In this document: positions 57,960 through 64,000 of the stretch, one piece after another
Position numbering within the stretch: position 1 is the stretch's first letter
Layout: each line of letters starts with the position of its first letter
Source: Lachnospiraceae bacterium
Lineage (GTDB): Bacteria > Bacillota_A > Clostridia > Lachnospirales > Lachnospiraceae
DNA length: 64,000 nucleotides
Assembly (NCBI GenBank): GCA_017430765.1
Contig: JAFRMI010000055.1
Span: 17,016 to 81,015 of the forward strand
Direction of reading: 5' to 3'
Notes under the pieces: generated by a model
Database searches by the model: none
The model's input: the letters and a program-made list of their open reading frames with translations, nothing else
Told to the model about the DNA's origin: nothing
Position numbers and translations under genes: made by a program

Positions 57960-59267
57960 CTTTTTCGCAAGATTGGACCAAATTGGACCAAGTTGGACCA
58001 ATCATTAAATTACCGGGGAATAGAGCGGCTTTTAAGTCATTTGTGCGGTCATTTTCGGCCGGTAATGCAAACGCATAGTACCTCTCCGTCGTTTCAAATG
58101 AGATATGTCCGGCCCGCTCCATAATATCGGTTTGTGAAAATAATCTACTCTGAATAATCCTTGATATAACGGTTTTTCTTATGGAGTGAGTATTTCTCAT
58201 AGGAAGATTTAAATGGTTTTTAACAACGATCTCCATCGCATGGTTCAGATTGCTGACCGTCATCCGCTTTCCATCCGGGCGAATAAATAAATAATCAGAG
58301 TCGCCGCGGTTTATATTTTTTTGTAAATAGTCATATACAAAAGGGACAAATTCGTCATCAATCGAAACGATCCGGCTCCTGTGACCTTTTTTGAGATGAT
58401 TGACTACCTCGTGACCGTTAGAATGACCTTCTTGGTCATAAACACGCCGCTCTGATCGCTGAACCTTTAAAATGTTTGTTGAAAAGTCAAAATCATTCAA
58501 CCGTAAGGCCGCCAGTTCCCCGGCTCTTAATCCTAAAGCAAAATTGAGGATTATTGCAAGATAGGCGGGATTTTTCGTCTTCTCGAACATCTTCTTACAA
58601 TCCGTGATAATTGCTATTTGTTCCTCCTCCGAAAAAATCACTTCTTCTGCCGGTTTATCATCCGGCTGCTTAAAAATGTCCGAACTGATACCTCTTATCT
58701 GCCGGGCAGGGTTGGTACGAATCATGTCATCCAGAACAGCCAGATCCAAGGCGGCATTCACGATTCCTTTAACACTTCGAAATCGTTTAAGATCAAGTTC
58801 TTCTTGCGTAGCTATACAAGTAGTGCATTCAGGATTTCAGATGCTTTCAGGGCCTCTACAGGGCGGGAGAGCAGGCTATTACCCTCCAGAAAGCGCCGGT
58901 ATTCCGCCTGCATCCGAACCGCGTTATTTCCGTGACCTCTTTTCCTGCGATCTTCTATGGCCCGCTTGCAATAGTCATCCAGAGTTGCGACTTCTTCCTT
59001 ATAAAGCTCGGTCAAATAATCTAACAATTCCTCTCGGGTCTTTTTACGGATTCTTTTTCTTTCCCCGGATTCGTTTATTATGTACGTGGACCACCTCCCA
59101 TCGCTCTGTTGCACTACATGAAATGGATGTCTTTTTAGTACATCTAATCTCTTTTTCATTTTTTCTGTTGCCTGTCCGATCTCCTCTATGTTAAGGCTGA
59201 CAGACAGATTCATCAAGTCCTGCTTAAAATCTTCCTGGATTTTTTCTATTAACGTTGAATTTTTCAT
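57949..59267 (-). pseudogene. Tyrosine recombinase / integrase broken by a frameshift
   Basis: The N-terminal part (59267 down to TAG 58814-58812; 151 residues) holds the arm-binding and core-binding start. The C-terminal part continues in another frame from about 58836 to 57949 with the core-binding end (TQEELDLKRFRSVKGIVNAALDL) and the catalytic domain: R in ALGLRAGEL, HSIR, GH in AGHISFETT and the nucleophile Tyr in ERYYA. A one-base insertion or deletion between about 58815 and 58836 explains the switch. AAAGGAG precedes the ATG. The gene points at the 3' end of tRNA-Leu, the classic position for a tRNA-targeting integrase, so it probably inserted the DNA to its right; it now looks inactive. 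Confidence 0.85.
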
Positions 59268-59527
59268 AACATTTCTCCTTTAAGGAGATATGCTGAAAAA
59301 TCGTTTGGAAATCCGTAAGACCCATCTAACTAAACGAAGCTGAACTGCCCAACAAAAGCCTGTAATAATATTCACCGAAAAGTGAGTGTGAAATGCATTT
59401 CAGATAAGCTGTTTACAGATCAGGGGGCTGTTTCCTGAAAGTTTGAACGCATTCGATGGATCGGGACCTTCCCGAATAGTATCTCCGATATGGTTATGGA
59501 GAATGAATGCCTGATGTTCATAAATGT
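59268..59527. other. Intergenic stretch without a recognised gene
   Basis: AT-rich spacer between the integrase start and the surface-protein promoter. It has no convincing ORF or RNA gene; an excisionase gene, common beside such integrases, is not visible here. It may hold the arm-type attachment sequences. Confidence 0.5.
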
Positions 59528-59556
59528 TTGCCTCTGTTTATGCGTTGGGGTATAAT
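59528..59556 (+). promoter_or_regulatory. Promoter upstream of the mosaic surface protein
   Basis: TTGCCT (59528-59533), a 17-base spacer and TATAAT (59551-59556). The protein start is 236 bases downstream, and a terminator lies between. Confidence 0.65.
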
Positions 59557-59689
59557 TATTTAATAAGACTGAAGACGATGTATATCATGAGGTTGAAACC
59601 ATGTATTGCTTTCGAACGAATTCAAATGAACAGGAGCGGATGACAGGGGTCAATCTGTCCACTTATAGAACCACGGAAGCGTAAAGTAC

Positions 59690-59733
59690 GCCTGCACAGC
59701 AATGTTCGTATTGCGTGCGGGTGCTTTTTATTT
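59690..59733 (+). terminator. Terminator inside the leader of the surface-protein gene
   Basis: Stem CCTGCAC-GCAAT / ATTGC-GTGCGGG with one bulge and a TTCG-type loop, followed by TGCTTTTTATTTT, 59 bases before the start codon 59792. It can end a small RNA of about 170 bases or act as an attenuator. Confidence 0.7.
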
Positions 59734-59791
59734 TGCGGTTTTGTATCCCAGTTGCTTCATAAACAGTGGCTTAAGAATTACGGAGGACACC

Positions 59792-62700
59792 ATGGGCAAA
59801 AGGTTATTGGCATGTTTTATGGCCGCAGTGCTTGCATTCCCGTCGTATGGCGTGTTTGCTGAAACATCGGCAGAAAACGAAAAGACTGAAACGGTGATAG
59901 AGCAGGAAGATTCATCCGGCAGGCAGGCATCGGATGATTTTGATATTGATGAAATCACATCAGATGGTTCTGATGAAGATGCTGTCGCCGGCTCTTCCTC
60001 CGAGGATGCGGACATTGAAGATGCGGAGTATGTTTCTCCGGAAGAAGAGCAGGAAGAAACAGACGAAGAAGAGACTGCAGATGCTGAAGAAGCAGAAGAA
60101 GAGATTGTTGAAGTCGATGGAGAGGCCCATACAGCAAGCGATGAGGCGATGAACGCAGAAGGCGACGGAGAGGATCCGGGAGTAGAGGAAGGTACAGAAG
60201 AACCGGATCCTGAGGCAGATATTCCGGATGATGCGACGTATTGGTGCGGGCATTATTATAAATCATATTCATCAGTTGGGATTTCTCCTGATTCTGCCAG
60301 GGCTGCCTGCGAATCTATGGGAGGTTATCTTGCCACCTTTACATCCAAGGCAGAGCTCACGTTCCTTTCAAATTACCTGGATAATAGCACTCCTTATACC
60401 AGCATTTATAATGTGGATTACATAATAAATTCTGTATCTGATCTTGGAGATAATTATCTCCAATGGCCAACAGGAGAAACATACAGGTATGGGGATGGAT
60501 ATGTTTATTCCAGATTTTTGGGAGAAAATGGACCTTCTACCAGCGGTACAGGTCAGTCTGTTCTTCACCATATAAGATATAATAATACTGATGGAAACGC
60601 TACTTATTGGGGAAGAGAAAACTACAATAAGCTTTTAACTACAATAGACAGTTTGACAGGTAAACCGAAGCTCGATGTACGGGGATATGTCTGCGAATGG
60701 GGGCCAACTCAAATGGAGCTGACCGCTGAAGACATGTCCTTAGATACTGAGGTATATAGATACAGTTCTTCCACATCGTCATACAAGCCAAACGTCACTG
60801 TAAAGTATAATGTCGTTAGTGAAACACTGGAAAAAAATAACGATTATCTATTGCAATATATAAGCAATAGTTCCCCCGGAATAGCAAGAGCTCGAATAAC
60901 AGGTCAAGGCCGCTTTACAGGAGTGGCAGAAAAAGCTTTCTATATCACACCTGGCAATATTTCCAACCTTACTGCATCTGCAGGAGAAGATGGAATTGTA
61001 CTTCTCTCGTGGTCAGGAGGTGATGGAAACAGTGGTTTCGAGGTGCAGTGCTCAACAGAAAGTACGTTTCCGGAAGATGAAGAAAAGACCAAATCCATTT
61101 TTGTAAATACGACTAATGCTGAGATAACACCACCTTCTGTAAGTGGGTTGCTTTATTATGCCCGTGTCCGTTCCATCACGAATAACAGCACGGAAGAAGG
61201 CAGGAAGGCATGGGGTGCATGGTCTGCGGTTCAGACACTGCCGGGATTTGTTGAATTAGATTATCTTGAAGTTGGTTTCGGTGGAGATGTGACTGTGCAT
61301 TGGAAGAATGACGGTGCCACAAGTACGTTATCTGGTTATCAGATTCAGCATCGCTTTGCGGAAACAGGCGATCCCATGACAACCACTGTCAGCGGATACA
61401 CTAATAGTTCAAAGCTACTTACCTCATTGAGTTACAACGACTATGAAATTCGTATTCGCTCGTATAAAGGGTCTGGGACGTCGCAATTATACTCTCCATG
61501 GAGTGGATGGGCAAAGTGCCCAGTGAAAGAGATTAAGATATTGAATCCGGATCCTGGAAACACACATGTGGATCCGTATGATTTTACAGCAATAATTGAT
61601 TTTGGAGTGACTGCACTAAATCATGATGGGGAATTGTCAATTCTTGATTCTAACAATACAAAGATACAATCAATTCCTTTTAAAGAGAATGTTTCTGAAG
61701 AGGGCATTTTAAGTAAAGAGGTGAGGCTTCCAAAAAATACACATTTTAGCTTAAGTTCGGCAAAAGCATCACATCCGGATAGTCTGCTTGAAAAAGGTAA
61801 AACGTATCATGCGGCGATTAATGAAAAAGCCATTGAATATTTAGATAATGATTCGGAGCCATATGATATTCCAGTTTATTTTGTCGGAATACAGACAACG
61901 GATAAAAGCAGATGGAGTTTTACTGTAGAATCCACATCTTTTCCCGGACTTGAGAATTCAGGTGCTGAAATTGATTACAGGTATTACCAAGCTCTGTTTA
62001 AAGATCAGGATTGGCCTGATATTAGGGCTTTGGACGATGGAACAAATGGACATTGTGTTGGCTTAAGTTATATAGTTGGAGCATACAAAAATAATTATTC
62101 CAGGATAAAGAGTATTGCCTCCGATTATGGGAGTCTGGCTTCTGTACCAATTAACGAAGGAAGTAAACTTCTGGAATATGAAGAAATTGCTCACTTGGCA
62201 CAATATCGACCAGATCAGAGAACAGTATCTAAAGTTAAATACAGCATAAGTGATATGTATAATGCTATTAAATCAGGTAAAAGTATTGCTATAGGAATAA
62301 AAAATGCTTTAGGAGGTCACAGAATATATCCGATAGCTGTTCTTGATGATACAAGTCTTTCGAATATTACAATTTTAGTATATGATAGTGCTGCTCCGGC
62401 GAAAGCAAATTCTTCTGTGCGATCATTTTTGCATTTTGCTACCTTGTCGAAGGATGGATCAGATTGGAACTTTAGCTATTCTACCGCTTCATTCAACTAC
62501 GAATTTATGAGCTATTATATTATTGATAATAGTATCGATGCATACTGTAAAGCATATTCAGAAAAAGGGGATATTACTAAGTATGGAAATCAATACTACC
62601 TTATTACAGCAGATGGAAATATTAACTGGGGAAATAGTATAAGAGATAAAATAGATAGTATAAACCCATTTAATGGCAGCAATACACAGAAGAGCATATA

Positions 62701-63748
62701 TGCTTACTGGACTGAAGAAAGCAGCTTCCATTATGACGGCACAGACCAGCCAATTACTCTGACATTTTCAGACGGAACAAACAAACTCTATGTCACCCTC
62801 GCCGCCCACCAGTCCGCCACCCTCGATATCGAGAACAACAAAGTCACGATCGACCCTGTCTCAAGTGGCGGAGCAGTTGGCGACTACGAGATCCGTTTCT
62901 CCCACGCTGACGACTACGACACGTTCCATGACACGGTCATCCAGGGAACATCCGGCAACAGCGGCACGACCCTCCAGAAGGTGGACGACCAGATTGAGAT
63001 CCAGACAGACGGCGGAACGAACCTTACCGTATCGAATGAAGAAAACGGTCACTCTACCGGCGCTACAACCGTAAACCTCTCTGATGACAACGCTGTTATC
63101 CGTACAGATGACGGCAAAGCCAGCGTATTTGTCGATAAAGACGGGGACGGCAATTATACGGACCGCGAGGAGCCCGTTGTACCTCCTACTACGGATCCGG
63201 CCACTGATCCGAATAAAGATAATACGTCGGGAAAGACTGACAGCAAACCGACATCCGGAACAGCCGGCATCGGATCGAAGACACAGGCCGTTACAATTAC
63301 AAAGGGCAAGGCATATGTAGTCGATGGCCAAACTTACAAAGTGACGAAGGTCGCGGCTGGCAGCAGCGCGGGGACGGTTACCTTTATTAAAGCGAAGAAC
63401 GCCAAGAATGTCACTGTGCCGGCAGCTGTGATGCTGGAAGACGGAAAGACATACCAGGTCACGCAGGTCGGAGCCAAAGCCTTCACCGCAAAGAAGATCC
63501 GAAAGGTGACCGTTGGCGCAAACATAAAGAAACTGACGAGTGGTGCATTTTCAAAGAGTAAGGCAACGACGGTGATCATAAAGACGAAGAAGCTCGGGAA
63601 AGCCGGGGTCAAAGGCTCGCTTAAAGGATCCAAGGTATCAAAAGTCCAGGTCAAGATCGGCGCCAAAAAGATAAACAAGAAATATGTGAAGTCCTATCAG
63701 AAGATCTTCACCAAAAAGAACGCAGGCAAAAAAGTAAGCATAAAATAA
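59792..63748 (+). CDS. Large secreted mosaic protein: lectin-like, FN3-like, candidate cysteine-peptidase and BspA-type repeat segments
   Basis: ATG 59792 follows GGAGG; 1318 residues. Segments in order are: signal peptide (1-24, likely cleavage at VFAET); acidic disordered stretch (about 25-145); C-type-lectin-like domain (about 149-306; YWCGHYYKSYSS, ARAACESMGGYLATF, GYVCEW); two FN3-like domains (about 387-573); an Ig-like region (about 581-711); a domain (about 728-926) with NGHCVGLSY (C755), GGHRIYPIAVLDD (H843) and LVYDSAAP (D865), a possible papain-like triad; a beta-rich segment (about 990-1130); a Thr/Pro linker; and a C-terminal BspA-type leucine-rich-repeat unit (about 1190-1318). 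No LPXTG or membrane anchor is visible. Bases about 60280-62760 are far more AT-rich, with different codon use, than the ends of the gene, so the gene is a composite. Function is probably adhesion or processing at the cell surface. Confidence 0.85.
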   Translation: MGKRLLACFMAAVLAFPSYGVFAETSAENEKTETVIEQEDSSGRQASDDFDIDEITSDGSDEDAVAGSSSEDADIEDAEYVSPEEEQEETDEEETADAEEAEEEIVEVDGEAHTASDEAMNAEGDGEDPGVEEGTEEPDPEADIPDDATYWCGHYYKSYSSVGISPDSARAACESMGGYLATFTSKAELTFLSNYLDNSTPYTSIYNVDYIINSVSDLGDNYLQWPTGETYRYGDGYVYSRFLGENGPSTSGTGQSVLHHIRYNNTDGNATYWGRENYNKLLTTIDSLTGKPKLDVRGYVCEWGPTQMELTAEDMSLDTEVYRYSSSTSSYKPNVTVKYNVVSETLEKNNDYLLQYISNSSPGIARARITGQGRFTGVAEKAFYITPGNISNLTASAGEDGIVLLSWSGGDGNSGFEVQCSTESTFPEDEEKTKSIFVNTTNAEITPPSVSGLLYYARVRSITNNSTEEGRKAWGAWSAVQTLPGFVELDYLEVGFGGDVTVHWKNDGATSTLSGYQIQHRFAETGDPMTTTVSGYTNSSKLLTSLSYNDYEIRIRSYKGSGTSQLYSPWSGWAKCPVKEIKILNPDPGNTHVDPYDFTAIIDFGVTALNHDGELSILDSNNTKIQSIPFKENVSEEGILSKEVRLPKNTHFSLSSAKASHPDSLLEKGKTYHAAINEKAIEYLDNDSEPYDIPVYFVGIQTTDKSRWSFTVESTSFPGLENSGAEIDYRYYQALFKDQDWPDIRALDDGTNGHCVGLSYIVGAYKNNYSRIKSIASDYGSLASVPINEGSKLLEYEEIAHLAQYRPDQRTVSKVKYSISDMYNAIKSGKSIAIGIKNALGGHRIYPIAVLDDTSLSNITILVYDSAAPAKANSSVRSFLHFATLSKDGSDWNFSYSTASFNYEFMSYYIIDNSIDAYCKAYSEKGDITKYGNQYYLITADGNINWGNSIRDKIDSINPFNGSNTQKSIYAYWTEESSFHYDGTDQPITLTFSDGTNKLYVTLAAHQSATLDIENNKVTIDPVSSGGAVGDYEIRFSHADDYDTFHDTVIQGTSGNSGTTLQKVDDQIEIQTDGGTNLTVSNEENGHSTGATTVNLSDDNAVIRTDDGKASVFVDKDGDGNYTDREEPVVPPTTDPATDPNKDNTSGKTDSKPTSGTAGIGSKTQAVTITKGKAYVVDGQTYKVTKVAAGSSAGTVTFIKAKNAKNVTVPAAVMLEDGKTYQVTQVGAKAFTAKKIRKVTVGANIKKLTSGAFSKSKATTVIIKTKKLGKAGVKGSLKGSKVSKVQVKIGAKKINKKYVKSYQKIFTKKNAGKKVSIK

Positions 63749-63759
63749 GGATTATTGAA

Positions 63760-63806
63760 GCACAAAGAGGCAAGGCCGATTATCCCGGTCTTGCCTCTTT
63801 ATTTTC
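63760..63806. terminator. Bidirectional terminator after the surface-protein gene
   Basis: Stem AAAGAGGCAAG.CCG / CGG.CTTGCCTCTTT (63764-63802) with T-rich flanks on both strands, between convergent genes. Confidence 0.85.
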
Positions 63807-63874
63807 CGTAATTATTTCATATGTTTGCCCGGATCCGAAAGACCCGGGCAATTATTTTTCAAGTGTTCAATTAA

Positions 63875-64000
63875 TCAGTGTCCAATTAGGTGTCCGGCAA
63901 CCCAGCCGTAATCATAGGCGCCGGCGAGATGCACTTCATACCAGTCAAATCCGTCCCTGTGGGCAACATTGCCGGTTGTGTAAACGCGCGTCCCGTTCGG
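63875..64000 (-). CDS. C-terminal end of an SH3b-domain protein (truncated by window edge)
   Basis: On the - strand 41 codons are open to TGA 63877-63875. The sequence NGTRVYTTGNVAHRDGFDWY... followed by GWVAGHLIG is a bacterial SH3 domain end; such domains bind cell-wall peptides and often sit on amidases or other murein hydrolases. The catalytic part lies beyond the window. It is convergent with the mosaic surface protein. Confidence 0.65.
   Translation of the reverse strand, partial: PNGTRVYTTGNVAHRDGFDWYEVHLAGAYDYGWVAGHLIGH

Noticed and set aside
58762..58850. Programmed frameshifting in the integrase, as an alternative to a mutation.
   Set aside because: I see no slippery heptamer followed by a stem at the junction, and integrases of this type are not normally made by frameshifting.
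59702..59791. Upstream start for the surface protein at 59702.
   Set aside because: It falls inside the terminator stem region; ATG 59792 has GGAGG and begins a proper signal peptide.

Overview
The window is chromosomal DNA from a low-oxygen Firmicute, most likely a Lachnospiraceae/Clostridia member with a moderately GC-rich genome. The evidence is the gene set: pyruvate:ferredoxin oxidoreductase, pyrophosphate-type phosphofructokinase, pyruvate phosphate dikinase, one-chain glycyl-tRNA synthetase, NADP-type glutamate dehydrogenase, a dnaG-rpoD-trmK cluster, and sigma-A promoters often with extended -10 boxes. Almost all genes lie on the + strand. Only one small hypothetical gene, rnpB, aroC, a broken integrase and a gene fragment at the right edge are on the - strand.

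Left part (1-31.7 kb): the tail of a YfhO-type membrane protein; an ABC-F ATPase with altered motifs; a polytopic membrane protein and nifJ, each interrupted by an in-frame TAG; an M16C protease; era-recO-glyS; a zinc-ribbon/TPM/SPFH trio matching Bacillus ydjGHI; PPi-PFK next to ppdK, suggesting pyrophosphate-linked glycolysis; pepP coupled to an LTA-synthase-like gene; an AraC regulator; a class I aminotransferase; and gdhA. Two intergenic loci, after glyS and after ppdK, carry related copies of a multi-hairpin repeat.

Middle part (31.7-57.8 kb): dgt-dnaG-rpoD-trmK-nucleoside kinase; pyrBI; RNase P RNA on the - strand, back to back with an overlapping ppx-ppk pair; guaD; serC with a DUF1015 gene; a GT-C-like membrane protein; a metallo-beta-lactamase-fold enzyme; a beta-propeller lactonase; a SpoIIE-type phosphatase whose 3' end overlaps convergent aroC; a rhomboid-like protein without a visible catalytic serine; and lysA.

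Right part (57.8-64 kb): tRNA-Leu(CAA) followed by a frameshifted tyrosine integrase pointing at the tRNA 3' end, then a secreted mosaic protein of about 1318 residues (lectin-like, FN3-like, Ig-like, candidate cysteine-peptidase and BspA-type repeat segments). The middle of that gene is much more AT-rich than its ends or the chromosome. This looks like the left end of a decaying integrated island; its right end is not in the window. I see no CRISPR array, rRNA operon or intact insertion sequence.
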